Position numbers and translations under genes: made by a program. The notes below the pieces were generated by a model. The model searched no databases and had not been told where the DNA came from. It was given only the letters and a program-made list of their open reading frames with translations. A DNA stretch of 64,000 nucleotides from Sepiola atlantica. Its lineage: Eukaryota > Mollusca > Cephalopoda > Sepiida > Sepiolidae. Every line of letters begins with the position of its first letter. Position 1 is the stretch's first letter. The stretch lies in the NCBI GenBank assembly GCA_963556195.1, contig OY744519.1, positions 109,625,532-109,689,531 on the forward strand. The letters run 5' to 3'. Below, piece by piece: positions 1-12,537 of this stretch.

Positions 1-1380
1 TACGTCTATTTTAGGATATACAAGGTTACTTTACCTCACAGCTCTGTATTAAATATGTACATATCATCAGAATGAGAAAACTAAAGACAAATACAATTTA
101 CACATTTATTTACAGTTGAAAATAAGAGAAAAAAACGTAACTGTAACATCATACAAAACATGAAGTATATTAGTTTCTACTCACAAGTATCGGTAGTAAA
201 CATATCTAGAGAAGCCATATATCTTCCATTCTGTAGAACGTCCGTAGGACAAGCGTGATGTGGTAGATTCAATTATACTCACTAACCCTTTTTCGAGTAA
301 AAGCAAGAAGAACAACCCAGCAGTGACACTGCACAAGTGTACCCCAAGGATAGGTTCTGCAATAAATGTTTTCTGTAAAAATAAAAGATTCTATATTTGT
401 TTTAAGATTTTCCTCTTTAGGAGTCTTATTTTTACACTCGATAACAATCAAATTGCATGAATCGATATAAGAACTTTAGCTGTTGATTGAACACAAGTTG
501 CTCTTTGATACATAGCTAGGGGACAGTTATATTACATTTTTATGGACTACTTTCTTTCCAAGTAAGCTAATGTTGAGTGATTGATCTATTATCCAATGAA
601 AACACTTTGCGTTGATGTACTTCTGCTGAACTACTTACACAGTTTTTCTTGCTTTTAAACCAGTTGGACTTAACATTTGATGTCAAAATTTTTTAACCTC
701 TTTCTTGTGTTGGTTTAGCGAAACTGTGAAAAAGTTGATAAAGTACGTTAGAATTGACTTTGTCATTAATTTAATTTACTGTTTGACCCATTGTATTTAT
801 TTCTATTTTCCCCAAAAGTATTAGTGCTTAAATGACCACAATAGATCCAATGGGATTTGAACTAGGTATAGCAGATTCTGTAGGCCCGCAAGCAATTACA
901 CTAAGCATGCACTCCCTATTACACCTGCAACATACTTTTTCTGTTTTATTTCATTTTCCAAATCTATTGAGACTAAAAGTCGAATCAAAGTTTTACTGTA
1001 GAAGAAGCCGGTCTCCGTTGATGTTTAAAATTATTATTTTTTAATTTTGAGTTTGTATCAGAAAAGTATCTGTCACATTTTATCCCTCTTCGTGCCTTCC
1101 CTCAGCCCTTTCCTCTTGAAATTACACTTCCACCCCACACCAACGGGAATCCCCAAACCTACTACCATTTACATGACTAATTCTCATAACGCACATGAAA
1201 ACTTACCTGCTGAAAAGCGAATTAGATGTTTTGCATGTTGTGCATTCCCATCAACTAGAGAAGAAAAGAAAGGCTTTTATCCACAATGGGAGCTTTTTAT
1301 AGTTGAGACTGATTTGCATACGTGAATGAAATAATTTGCATGTCTGGAGACCAACTGACTTAAATAAAAGGACGGATTGA
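1..1380. other. Unrecognised AT-rich sequence
   Basis: No gene, RNA or repeat family was recognised here. Short open frames exist but have no domain, no codon pattern and no splice context that would support coding. Confidence 0.5.
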
Positions 1381-1384
1381 AAGC

Positions 1385-3250
1385 AGACAGTTGGCTTTTG
1401 GAGAAAAAGTATTGGTGCCGGAGATTTAGTAAGTCATTTCAGCATTTGAGAAACAAGAATTCTGTTTGAAGCTTGGATTGCTATTGCAACCTTTACTTTT
1501 ACAGTCAGTTTATTACAAGCTAGTTCGGCCTAAAATGGACAGCCGTTTCGACTTAAAGATCATCCCTGAGTTTGATGGAATTGGTGCAGTCGTTAAATGG
1601 ATTGAAAAATTGGATTAGTGTGCAACTTATCTGGAGTGAAGCAGCTAGATCATCTCATTCCATTTGGCAAACTGAAGGAGTTTTTGCAGTTTACAAACAA
1701 CTAACTAAAAAAAAGAAATCCGATGCAGCGCGAATTAAAGAAGTACTATTTATTGCCTTTGCTGATGACAGATTTACAGCGTATGAGAAGTTTGAGGCAT
1801 GTAGATGTGTATTTGGTGAATTTTCAGAAACTGTCAATCCTATTTGGAGGAATACCAGATTATGTGGTGGCGTGCGTCTTTGTGTGAGGGCTTCCTGATC
1901 CTGTGAAAGGGTTATTGCGGTCCTCCTCCAAGGTAGAAGATCTGACCTTAGAAGAGCTGTTGGCTCAAGCTCGAGCATTGATGAAAGACAATGTAGAAGT
2001 GAGGGAACAAGTCGTGGCTGTGACAAATCACTCAACCAACTGTGGGTATGGTTCAATCTGATTACAAGTACTATAAATGCAATAGACCTAATCATTTTGT
2101 GAGCGACTGCGTACAAAGGAGGCAGACCATCCGTCAATGTTGTTATTAGTGCAACAAAACTGGTCATCTGGTTAAAGATTGCCCAAGAAACAAAGTTGGG
2201 GACGAGACATCAGAGCCAATGTATTTCCCAGTCAAAACATGAACTCGGCACTACTTATCATTACCGTCTATGTTGACGATGCTCCATGCTTGGCTCTCTT
2301 CAACACTGAGTGGTCACGTTCTATTCTGAGTGCAAAGTTATGTCAGTCTTGGTCGAAACAGATGGCATTAACCACATTGATTGGCGCTACGCAGGCCGGC
2401 TACAGAAATGGCACAGTTAGGATTCATACAGAGACTGGTAACGTTGCCACAATCAACGTGCTGGTTATGCAAGGGAAACCTCTTGATTTTGACATGTTAC
2501 TTGGAATCGACGCTATTAAGGCATCATGCAGTCTGGAAGTGTGGAGTTCGAGGAGCCACAACCCATTTATGTAGTACTTCTTATCAACGAAGCTGATTTT
2601 GTGTCAAAATTCGAGAGAGTGTGGGTGTCATCATGGAAATGGTAAGAAGGTCGTGCTCCAGAGAAGCTTGAAACTCGGATTTCCAAATATCCGATGTCTA
2701 ATGAATTGAGGAAATATTATGAACGTGAGTTGCAGACCTGGATAAACAACGGTTGGTTGCTGTCATATGATGAGGAGGAGTTTGGTCCACTCAAGGAACT
2801 GATACAACTGATGGCCGTATTGTAGACTAATAAAAATAAGGTATGTCCTGTAATGGACTACCGTGAATTAAACAGCTATGTTGATGCAGATGTCTGTGCA
2901 GTGAAAATGCAAGAATGGAAACAGCAGGGAACGAATCTATCCATTGTGGACCCCAGGAAGGTATGCCTACAGATCTATGTTTAGAAATCCCTTTGGCCAC
3001 ACCAGATAGTGATATTTAAAGGACAATGATATTGTCTAACCAGATTAGAATTCAGCTTGAATGTGGTGCCTTTAGTAATGCGGGCTGTACTGAAGGCTGT
3101 GTTAGCCCAGGATAATAAAATAAGGAGAGCAAGGTCAGTTGTACCTTTCCGAGTTGACCTCCAGAAGTGTCCTCGACTGATCTCCATGCTTCCCAGCACT
3201 ATGTAACGTGCAAAATATAGCCTCTCAATTAGTGAAAGACTGTCCATGCA
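1385..3250 (+). mobile_element. Decayed Ty3/Gypsy-like LTR retroelement (gag-pol)
   Basis: A gag-pol relic lies on the plus strand. Gag begins near 1535 (MDSRFDLKIIPEFDG) and continues through stops and frameshifts, including LPDPVKGLLRSSSKVEDLT near 1890-1950. Two CCHC zinc knuckles follow at about 2069-2110 (first Cys changed to Tyr) and 2141-2182 (with an internal stop). An aspartic protease-like block at about 2240-2560 has FNTEWS in place of the usual DTG-S active site and ends with FDMLLGIDAIKA. The start of reverse transcriptase follows (NNGWLL, CPVMDYRELNSYVDADVCA at about 2745-2900; SLWP near 2985; CLTRL and VMRAVLKAVLAQDNKIRRA to about 3130). The element is dead: many stops, the RT is incomplete and integrase is missing downstream. 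A bounded LTR pair was not found. Family assignment to Gypsy rather than another LTR group is by motif memory. Confidence 0.75.
3140..3250 (-). mobile_element. Inverted piece of LTR element, homologous to 48041-48160
   Basis: On the minus strand this reads IERLYFARYIVLGSMEISR. It aligns with IERLYFAHHMMLECMETSR on the plus strand at about 48080-48150. It sits directly after the plus-strand RT remnant, so the Gypsy-like copy appears rearranged by an inversion. The part of pol it comes from was not identified. Confidence 0.5.
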
Positions 3251-3254
3251 TAAT

Positions 3255-4110
3255 CCTCGAGGTTACCCTGTTAATATGTATGGACAGAGACAGAACACAG
3301 CAGATCTAGAAGAGTAAACCTTGACCATAAATCCTGCTATTCTATATGTATCAGTTGTTCCAGTTGCACTCATCAACAAACTGATGATCCGGTTCAGCGC
3401 AACTTCACATATGATCGTATATATTTGACAATGGGAAAACATTACTGTTCCCAGTTAGTGGAGTACCATGGACTATATTCAGGTTTTGCATACCGCATAT
3501 ACAATCAGTCATTAGATAAAATATAATGAATTCAATAATATCACCAGTTAACAAACTTTGTGAATGATTCATGTCAACTGATGGATGACTCGAGTCAAGT
3601 TAAGTCAAGTGTGGTACAAGCAATTTTTTTTATGGAAATCGCTTCAGGCACAAAAAAATACTACTTCAAGGTCAAAAACTAGCAAATGATAAGTGTTAGA
3701 TGGATAGATTCCAACGAAGAAAACAGCAATTCTTCCTCCCTTTGTCAAAAACATCACTCATGGAATGTCAGGACTAAAGGACAAAATAAGGGAAGTGATA
3801 ATTACGAGAGTTATTGAGATATGCCTCTAAAATAAATCTTGATAAATTCACTATTTACAAAAACTACATGATTTTGTGCAAACAGAGGTTCCAGGGGAAA
3901 TAAGAGAGTTCTGAAACTGATTAGTTTAGACAGGTCAGGTGACTGCTTTCACCACCGTCGGCATGGAGGAACTTTAAATGACCTTTTTGAAATTGATTTG
4001 GGTTTTGGGTTGCTAAACTATTCCTGCTCCGGTCGTTTAGAATATAAGTAGGTGTTGCCAAAAGGAGAAAGTAGAAATTCAACCCCGTCAAGATACGTCA
4101 GCAGGTAAGT
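3255..4110. other. Unrecognised sequence
   Basis: No domain or family recognised. A TATA-like word (aatataagtagg) occurs near 4040 and a strong donor-like GCAGGTAAGT near 4101, which could be the remains of an LTR promoter and leader; this is weak. Confidence 0.3.
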
Positions 4111-4126
4111 CATCATTTACTCTCGT

Positions 4127-4177
4127 ATTCGACTACCACGTGCATGTTATTTTTAAACGTGCACGTGGTAGTCGAAT
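4127..4177. repeat. Perfect 18-bp inverted repeat, hairpin
   Basis: Arms 4127-4144 (ATTCGACTACCACGTGCA) and 4160-4177 are exact reverse complements. The pairing continues inward with one G-T and three further pairs, leaving a loop of about seven bases. It may be a foldback element end, a precursor-like hairpin or chance; nothing nearby decides. Confidence 0.8.
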
Positions 4178-4319
4178 TGTTGAGGCACAACAATAACAAC
4201 AACAGAAGAGTTACGATTTTCGTGCTTAGGAAAATATACAAACTTCACCCCATTAATTCTTCACTCACTTCAAAGAACATTATTACTATAAATGTTTAAA
4301 CTTTTACATGTGCAAAAAA

Positions 4320-4910
4320 GGTAGGCTTCCTCTACTGAGCTAAAAGATTTCTCACATTTGCCAGTATCCTATATCCTTACAAAGCCACCATTAACCTGTC
4401 GATGGAGTATTGTTACCACATTTGGACTGGTGCACCACCTACTAGCCTCCCTTCTTCGTTCATAGTGCAGAAAATAATTTCTGACCTAATAGTCCAGCAC
4501 TGCGCATCAAGCTCCATTCCCTGTTGCATTGCCACAGTGTTGCATCTCTGTTCTTGTTTTACAAGCACTTCAGTGGAATGTGCTCCAATGAATTTACTGC
4601 ACTTGTACCCCCCTCAACGAAAATAACCAGGACCCACCCGACTAGCAGCAAAATCCTGCCTCTTCACTGTAGAGATTCCTAGATACCGGAAGATTTTCTA
4701 CTCTGATAGCTTCTTTTCTTGGACCGCTTGCCTTTTGATTTCCCTCCCTGCTCCCTGTATCCCCAACATTCCAACACGCATAAATTTAAATGTAATGTGA
4801 ACAAATATGTTGTTGCCCAACTTCCCACCCAGATTGCCCTCCTATAAATCTGGTTTCTATCACACTATGTATCACATGCCTTGTTTGGGAGGAATAAAAG
4901 TAAAAAGACA
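4320..4910 (+). mobile_element. LINE 3' end (Jockey-like RT C-terminus)
   Basis: Plus-strand reading gives MEYCYHIWTGAPPTSLPSS at about 4402-4460, which matches the MEYCCHIYVGASITSL segment of the better preserved LINE at 38.5-41.9 kb. A frame-shifted C-terminal piece follows (SFFSWTACL... SLPAPC, about 4700-4770), comparable with SFFPRAAGLWNSLPAPC in the copy at 31.3 kb. A 3' untranslated tail runs to about 4910 and ends in AATAAAAGTAAAAA. The copy is 5'-truncated and full of frameshifts, as expected of a dead LINE insertion. Confidence 0.65.
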
Positions 4911-5039
4911 AAAAACTTTTAAAATAAATCTTATTGTTAATTTTATAATTATATAATCTCTTCCTTTTTATTCAAAGAATCATTCTTCGCATTATTTATG
5001 TTTTGTGTTGCATTGGTGAACAATTCGATTTTACTTAAA

Positions 5040-5440
5040 GACGACCATGTTGTAGTCAGCTGGAAAGCAGTCTCGTTGTATTGTGCTCCATAGATGGGAA
5101 GTTTTTGAAAAAAAAACTCTGTTCATTGAAGTTCCGTTGAGTTTTAGGTACAAAGAGAAGGAAAAGAGAGTTCTTCACAGTGGTTGTAGCTAGACGAGTA
5201 TTTGCTGTGAATGTTTTATAGGGAGGAACCAAAAATTGGAGGTCAGTCGACCATCTACCATTAAAATAGCGATAGAGTAGAGAAAGACTAGCATCATCTC
5301 TTTTATGAGAAAGGGACTGTATGGAAGAGAAGGGACTATCCTCCACTAGATTATCAAATCGATTTTGTACTCTGCCGAGGCAAGAAAGGGTGCTTTTGGT
5401 GGCATCTCCGTAACATTTGATCGATGTATTTTGCAACATT
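5040..5440 (-). mobile_element. LINE 3' end, second family (RT C-terminus)
   Basis: The minus strand encodes RVQNRFDNL, then SHKRDDASLSLLYRYFNGR, STDLQFLVPPYKTFTANTRL and ATTTVKNSLFL. The same block recurs in the copies at 54.3-55.0 kb and 57.95-58.45 kb. This is the C-terminal region after the RT thumb of a non-LTR retrotransposon. Only the end of the element is present, and the reading frame is open for 127 codons but lacks the RT core. The upstream boundary (higher coordinate) near 5440 is inferred from where similarity is lost. Confidence 0.65.
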
Positions 5441-5559
5441 ATTTAAATATTTTTTTATTTCAGGTTTTAAAGAAAATTGTATTGACAGTAGTACATACTT
5501 TTGAATTCTATCTAAAGATATGGTACGAGTATTTGAATGGAAAAGTTTGAGCGACACTT

Positions 5560-5835
5560 TAAGGGTCAAGGGTGACTCAAGACGGAAGTCGTGAAACCAT
5601 GTGACTCCCGAGTGGAGATTTTCTGTCTCTTGGCTGGCAAGACTTCAAGCAAAAAAGACGTGTCCGATTTGCTATCCCCAATGGGGAGCGGGTGCACATA
5701 ATGTAACTATGTGTATCGGGACGATCTCTCTGTTTATCTATCTGTCTGCCTTTGTCTCTCTCTCTCATGTGACCTGTCTCTCTGATGTTTTTCTGTAATT
5801 ATTCTTCTCTTTTGAAATAAACCTTTTCGTAAATC
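5560..5835. other. Unrecognised sequence with CT-rich tract
   Basis: No coding or RNA feature recognised. A pyrimidine-rich stretch with repeated TCTCTC lies at about 5725-5785. Confidence 0.3.
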
Positions 5836-6188
5836 AACATCGGCGTCTGTTTTGGCCAAGATCAAAATGTAGTATCTGTTCCAATGGATGCTGCACCCCG
5901 TAGACTGGTATTGTCTTGGCCTTCGGGGCTTGATTTACGCCGGTGTATGGGTTTGTCCTGTGCAGTTCTAGGAGGTCCACCCTCCCAGGCTTTGCCTCCC
6001 CTCTTTGGGGAGGACTAAGTTTGCTTACTGCCTTAGGCGCCCCTACCGGGGAATGCCGACGGGGCTGCCCAGGCAATTTTTAATGGCCAGAGTGCTCACC
6101 TTCTCGGGCGCTGGCTTTTCAGATCCCACTTTCCCGACCTTGTGTCACATCTTACCTTGTGAGAGGAAGATAAGAACATCGGCGTCTG
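5836..6188 (+). mobile_element. SINE with U2 snRNA-like head, flanked by 14-bp target duplication
   Basis: The 5' part (5850-5890) contains GGCCAAGATCAAAATGTAG followed by TATCTGTTCC, matching the 5' region of U2 snRNA (GGCTAAGATCAAGTGTAGTATCTGTTC in part). The body continues with a GC-rich tail (GGAGGTCCACCCTCCCAGG, GGCGCCCCTACCGGGG, and an end CTTGTGTCACAT). The words AACATCGGCGTCTG at 5836-5849 and 6175-6188 are identical and bracket the insert, so this is a retroposed copy with a target-site duplication. Copies of the same unit are at 26051-26388, diverged at about 26808-27000, and tail-only relatives are at 36.8-37.6 kb. Derivation from U2 is by remembered U2 sequence. Confidence 0.8.
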
Positions 6189-6189
6189 A

Positions 6190-7335
6190 GTGTTTTTTTT
6201 TTATCCGCAGACAAGCCAGAACCGTGATCCTCGACGACGACGGCGACACGGGTGTAGAATGGTTTATAGACGCATCAATAAGTGAACACATAGGCACCAG
6301 CTCTAAAACTAAACATATCAGTTTTAGTCCATTGAGCTTCTTTTAGTTAATGATTGGAATAGATGATACTGATTTTGACGGTGCCATATTATTTGTTGAT
6401 GGTAAAAGAAAAAAAAAGCTGCGAATAAGGAAAGAAAGATAAGGCGTGCAAGGCGTGAGACCAAAGAAACGTACATGTAGGGAAACCATGTTGCGCGTCT
6501 TTGCCAATGTTGCCCTTCAGCTTTTAACTGTTTCACTTTAACATTACGCGTTGTGTACGAAGCTGAAGGATTCCAGCTGGTCTCAGTTGTAATCGGAATA
6601 AAAATAATTCCCAGAAGGAAAAAGGAATTGCTGTCCAGCAAAGTAAATTTACGAATAATTATTTATACGCCGAACAGCTGGACGCCGTTCTTAACTCTGT
6701 AACATGCAAGGTCGGCCACTTCATATCATACAGGTGAACTGCTGTGTAATCTCATCCGGACACAACTTCATAAGAAAAACAGAAACTTATCTTTAAAAGA
6801 TAACCAATAGATTAGAAAGTCCGTTCGTAAATTTAGTTTTATTCACTTTACTTATTACCAGCTGAAGTAATTGTCTGCGTTGGGTAATCAATATAATAAT
6901 ACGCTTCATATTCGTACGTACGTTATCATCACATTTCCTCCACATTAAAAAAATGAAATCATCTGATCAGCAAAGATATTGTATGCTAATTAATCTGATG
7001 TTGTTAAGGTAAAACAATCCTGACTTTTACCATTTTAAAATGAATTGTTCCAACGTCGAATTCTATCGTCCCGCCGACTAAAACAGTACAATTTTAAATC
7101 AATAAATTTCAAAAAGTGATATTCGTTTCATTGATTTGAAGAATATTTTGCTGACAATTATTTTTACAGTAAGAAGACAGAGTATATTTATTGTTTTAAA
7201 AAAGAATTACATTTCTAATTTCGAACCAGACAGTGTTTTAAGGACATGTAGCCAATTTTGTTTGTTTCATGTTAACGTTCCTGATCAAATTTTAGTATAA
7301 AACATGTCATTGTTAAAAGTCATAAAAAACAGGCC
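6190..7335. other. Unrecognised AT-rich sequence
   Basis: No domain, RNA or repeat family was recognised in either strand. Confidence 0.4.
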
Positions 7336-7341
7336 TCCTTC

Positions 7342-7434
7342 CTACTACTAACCCTAAGTCCAGGTGATAATATGAAAAATAAAGCGATTAGTGTGGTTTT
7401 ATGACTTGTCAGTCCGACTTAGGGTTAGTGGTAA
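7342..7434. repeat. Inverted repeat (19-bp arms)
   Basis: Left arm 7342-7360 (CTACTACTAACCCTAAGTC) and right arm 7416-7434 are reverse complements with one or two mismatches; the inner 14 bp (ACTAACCCTAAGTC) are exact. The loop is 55 bp. The arms contain one telomere-like TTAGGGTTA word. Confidence 0.7.
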
Positions 7435-7439
7435 AAAAG

Positions 7440-8050
7440 TAGTTCTGCACTAAAAACTTAGAATGCGCCGAAAATGGGGGATCATTTTACGTTAATTTCA
7501 TCTGTGCAACTAACCTTCCACTCTAAAATAATTGTTTCTTTTTCTCAGTGTGCTGACACATAATCGCCTAAAAAAGTAGAATCTCATTTTTTTTTTTGGG
7601 GGGGGGTACTTTTAAAAGTATATATATATATATATTTTTAATTTGACAAACTTCTAAATACAATAATATATTAATTATTTTAGAGGATATATACGCTGTG
7701 ACCAGACAGCGACCAAAGTTGGAGTGACGCAAGTGAAATAAAAAATCTTGTAATATTCTACTGTGAACTCTCTGATAGCGACTGGTATGGCCCGTCCTTC
7801 TTATCCCCGTAACTAAGAAGAATTAAGTTAAGAAGAACAATTTGGCCTCTCTCTCAAATTTAAAGAATGTGTGACTTTATTCGTATGACGAGAAAATCTC
7901 TCCCAAATAAAGACCAGTTTAAATTCTTTGTCGGACTCGCCTTTTTCCTCTCTGCATGACAAGTTTTGATTACAGACACTAGACGATGACGGCGATGAAG
8001 GCTACGAGGTGCGGCTCACTACAACGATGACGACGGCGAAAGGCAGCGCA
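7440..8050. other. Unrecognised sequence with short (TA)n
   Basis: Only a short (TA)n at about 7618-7636 and a run of Gs next to a run of Ts near 7590-7606 were seen. Confidence 0.4.

Positions 8051-8053
<3 letters not shown>

Positions 8054-8114
<61 letters not shown>
8054..8114. repeat. (GAT)n microsatellite
   Basis: About 20 uninterrupted GAT units. Open frames across it (poly-Asp or poly-Ile) are artefacts of the repeat. Confidence 0.95.
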
Positions 8115-9072
8115 TACAACACACTGCAGTGATGATGGCGACGGTGCTGGGCGTCAGTATACAAAAGATAAAAGTATATGACGAGACTAAAGTAAGTGAC
8201 GATTGATTGATTTAAAAAAGAACTGATTTTAAGAAACGACAACGTAACATATGTCGATTTGGTGTGCTTGATCAGCGCTCCCCCCATGGAGAGAAATACT
8301 ACATGGGTCCCACGGTGACAGCGTGCGGTTCCTAACAAGGGAGGAGAGGAGAGAGATTCAGTAACGTCAACGAATTGTAAGTACCTTCATGTATTTATGA
8401 TTGAATAGTCAATTGAAAGACTGTTACGAACTGAAATCAAGTTTAAATAAAATGGAAAATGAACGAAACACACACACATGAACTGGAAAAAGAAGACAAA
8501 TGGGAAACATACACATACATGCATTAAATAATAATAACAAAAAATATATATGTATTAATATTTTAGTTAGCATGAAAATAGAGTGAGATGCCGTAACACA
8601 CACACACACGCAAACTCTAAAAAATAGTCTTGAAGGACATACAGACATTGCTAAATTTTGTTGTACTTTTTTTGTTTTGTCCTGTTGAATCCTTTATTTA
8701 CAGGCTGTTTTAGCGAAGGAAGGGTGGGGTTACAGACAGTGGTTTCGAAGGAGAGATAGAGAGTGAAAAATTTTAAAATAAGAGAGAGAAAGCAGACGAT
8801 GGTCGTAATCAGGTCATCAAGGAAATGCATAATTGTCGTTTCGTACTTTTTTGTTTGTCGTACGGCTTGGTGGCACTTGGCTGCAGTGAAAAAATGTAAT
8901 TTTGGTGTTTTATTTTTATTTTGTATTTTCTTTCGAACGCAAGAAACGATGATTTTTTTGTATCTTTTTTATCGGTAATTGAAAAAAAGAAAAGTCTGTT
9001 CTTTTGCTTGCATGAAAATTAAACTTTTTTCTCTGTTCTTGTCTTCAATAAAAAATTGTGTATAATCTGTAT

Positions 9073-9075
<3 letters not shown>

Positions 9076-9137
<62 letters not shown>
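9076..9137. repeat. (GA)n microsatellite
   Basis: About 30 GA units without interruption. The poly-(Ser-Leu) frames on the minus strand come from it. Confidence 0.95.
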
Positions 9138-9139
9138 CC

Positions 9140-9760
9140 ATATTTTTCCAGTTGTTTTCTGAACTTAACCAAAGAGAAGTTTTTTTCTTGAAATAGGAAA
9201 ACATATTTGAAATAAAAACAGTTACTTAAGTGGATGTTTAAATTAAGGTCAGCGGCACAACAAATTTCAGGTTTATGCATTGAATCATGTATTCTGGTAG
9301 TTTGGCGGTAGTGAATTTTGTTTATCGGGAGGTCGGAAGGGAATTTGGGATGCCCCGATGGGGGGCGGGGGAGTTGATCCCCTCGATTGAATCTTAGGTG
9401 CTCATCGTATGGGCAGGCTAAACGTGTTTTGGGCTTTAAAACAATCCTTACATACAAATACATCAACGTTTTCAAAGTGACAACCTTCCTTTTTATTCAA
9501 AAACACGTGCCAACGTGAACTTGCACACATAACTAGACATTTAAAAGCCTCAACCGTGATAACTACACCACGCGGAATCCTACTCGCCTGTGACAATATG
9601 GATTGGACAAGAAAAATTAAGAAAAAAAAGGCATTAAATCCCTATTTACTTTTGATAAGGGTGATTCCATTCACCGAAAATCTCAAGACATTAAAATAAA
9701 TAAATGTTTATTTTAATATACAAAACAAAAATCTTAGCGTTGTTCTTTGGCTTAAAAAAT
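9140..9760. other. Unrecognised sequence
   Basis: A minus-strand frame at about 9240-9475 is open and not low-complexity (RFNRGDQLPRPPSGHPKF) but shows no recognised domain. It is not called as a gene. Confidence 0.3.

Positions 9761-9763
<3 letters not shown>

Positions 9764-9853
<90 letters not shown>
9764..9853. repeat. (CA)n then (TA)n compound microsatellite
   Basis: (CA) units from 9764 pass into (TA) units to 9853. Confidence 0.95.
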
Positions 9854-9856
<3 letters not shown>

Positions 9857-9859
9857 GAC

Positions 9860-10680
9860 GTATATATATGGCGCTGAGGAAGAGACATTTTGTGAACTAT
9901 GTATATCTTGTCAGGCACAGCCTTTGTCGGGGCCACGGCAGCGAGCGCGTGACAATGATAAATATTAAAAAACGGTAAAAGTGTCCGGAAGTCGCTCGTA
10001 GGTTCCTAGGGCCCAATATTATTAACAGAATACAGGGGAAAGGGGATTCTCAAGTTCATGATATCAAATAGAAAATAAGGAAAAATAACGAGCAGATAAA
10101 AGACGACTCAAACACCAAGTTAAGATTCAAACAGTATTTATCTATAGAATAGTAAGAGAAGGGATAAACATGTAAATCACAAACAACAAGAAAAACAAAG
10201 TAATATTTTAGGGAAGAAGGATAATGTTTTAACGTTAACTAATTGCATGCAAAATCTATGAACAAAATAGTGTCCCAAACAAATCACGGAAGAAAAAGGA
10301 TTACTTACTCACCGAATTTAGTAGGTTGTTACAAGACTCCCCATGGGAGTTGAAAGGTTCAATTATATAGGAATGTCACAAGTCACACTCATCCAAAATC
10401 CACACTGATCTTTGGATAGAAAAGTCAACAGCAGATATCCAGATGAAAGTGTTCAGGAATCAGATATGAACGGGTGTTATTATGGAAGTCTAAAATGGGT
10501 GATATGCAATATTTACATAGGATATGTATTCGTCACCTCGGCGGTAGTGTGATATATTTACAATCAGCGGCAAGTTAGATGATGCGATTTCGAAAAGCCG
10601 TTGTTTTCGTCACATTAACCTTCGGTATAGAAAGAAAATCTTGGGGCCATCCGCCCGGTTGTGGAGTAAGATTATTTCTC
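9860..10680. other. Unrecognised sequence
   Basis: About 10120-10200 vaguely resembles the pair of direct repeats at 30300 and 30965 (TTAAGATTCAAACAGTATTT) but the match is weak. Nothing else recognised. Confidence 0.3.
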
Positions 10681-10685
10681 TGCTT

Positions 10686-10781
10686 CGTTCGTTCGTTCGT
10701 TCGTTCGTTCGTTCTTCTTCTTCTTTTTCTTCTTCTTCTTCTTCTTCTTCTTCTTCTTCTTCTTCTTCTTCTTCTTCTTCA
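10686..10781. repeat. (TTCG)n then (TTC)n microsatellite
   Basis: Seven TTCG units at about 10686-10714 pass into about 20 TTC units. Confidence 0.95.
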
Positions 10782-10789
10782 TAGCTTAC

Positions 10790-11525
10790 AGCGCATACGA
10801 TGGTGCTAACTAGTTACTCGACCGGCGACAGCACACTCTTCGACTGACAGGAACTCACTTGTCGATTCGCCAACTCGCTTTTTATATATTCTCCATCGAT
10901 ATGCGTGAGCGGGAAAAGTGTGTGTGTGTGTGTATGTGTGTGAAGGGTTTCTTTGAGTTACCAGGAGACGGTATTTGCACTGATTTAGGGTCACGTGAAT
11001 GTTCAGAGATGACACGTGATTTATGGCCGACGTTTAACTTCCCTTCAGCTAAGGGTTTAGGATGGGAGAGAGGGTATCGGTAACCGGAAATAAGAGTTAA
11101 AAGGCGACGATACTTTACCTTTGCTGTGAAGTCACGGCATTTGTAAATGTTTTAAGAGACCACAGTCAACCGGATGTATCGTTTGACTTCTTCTCGGTTA
11201 GGTTCGGAACGGGGGCGGGTGTTGCTAATAAATAACAAGATTTGCTTCAGTTGAGTGCAAGGTTAGGAGGTGGGTTGACGGCGTCGGCCCAACAAGAATA
11301 ACATTTCTTCCTTTATGACTCGTTTGAGTTTAAAGGGAAATAGCAACGACTTAATTTAATATTTATGAAATACAGTTTATCTGATAATTTCACTTCAGCT
11401 ACCCTTTATTTGTAACAATATATAATAAATAAAAAGTTTAGATATGATTCCTAATCGTCTCTGAAACGATCGTACGCCAGACCATTGTAGCATTTGAATT
11501 TTTGGAACTGTAAAAATGTTATAAA
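10790..11525. other. Unrecognised sequence with short (TG)n
   Basis: A (TG)n stretch lies at about 10919-10942. No coding feature recognised. Confidence 0.4.
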
Positions 11526-11633
<108 letters not shown>

Positions 11634-11639
11634 ATTAAA

Positions 11640-12240
11640 TAAACACTGTTAAAGCCTACACCAATTAATCAGCCCTTCACTAAACTTACATCTCTTCACA
11701 GACATTTGAAAATATTGATTTTATGTTCATTTTATCAATATATTTGAACTACTTGATAATGTTTACATTGAGATATCATTTACATTTAGTCAGTGTCGTA
11801 TGATAGCGCAGGGGTATAAGAGATGCACATTTTTGGATCATAGTCATAATCTATTACCTTGCATTAAGTCCTTAATAACCCGACATAGGATAACATTAGA
11901 TGAAGAAAAAAGAGACAGAAAGGAGTGAGAAACAGAGGGTGAGAAAGAAGGAAATAAGTAGTTAGAGTAAAATACAGAAAATTTATAATAGAAAATGGAG
12001 GAAGAAAAAAGAAAGAAAGAACTATAGGGGGTAAGAAGTAAAAAAGAAAAACATGATGGGAAGAAAGAGAAATAATCCTTCTCTAGACTAATACATTGGT
12101 AGGATATGATTTCTGCAATTTGCATTTACCAGATTCTGCTGAGTAGGGACATCTGGTATTCTCCACCCAGTTTTTGCTTTTAAACATTTAGCAAAGAAAT
12201 TTCCCACCCTTTTATACATCTCTGTTTGATATGTGTGTGA
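11640..12240. other. Unrecognised sequence, purine-rich patch
   Basis: A GA/A-rich strand bias runs over about 11890-12080. No gene recognised. Confidence 0.4.
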
Positions 12241-12246
12241 TGAAGA

Positions 12247-12248
<2 letters not shown>

Positions 12249-12318
<70 letters not shown>
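12249..12318. repeat. (TA)n microsatellite
   Basis: About 35 TA units. Confidence 0.95.
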
Positions 12319-12320
<2 letters not shown>

Positions 12321-12437
12321 CTGTGGATCTCCCCAAATAATAAGAAATGGTACACACTCTCTAGCTATTAATCATTCATGATCTTATCTTTCTCTCAATT
12401 ACACCCCCTCTCTCCCCTCTCTGTACTTGTCTGTCTT

Positions 12438-12537
<100 letters not shown>

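Noticed and set aside
8009..8206. Open frames with poly-Asp, poly-Ile or similar (also at 28721, 34550, 62585)
   Set aside because: They are translations of microsatellites and carry no other coding signal.
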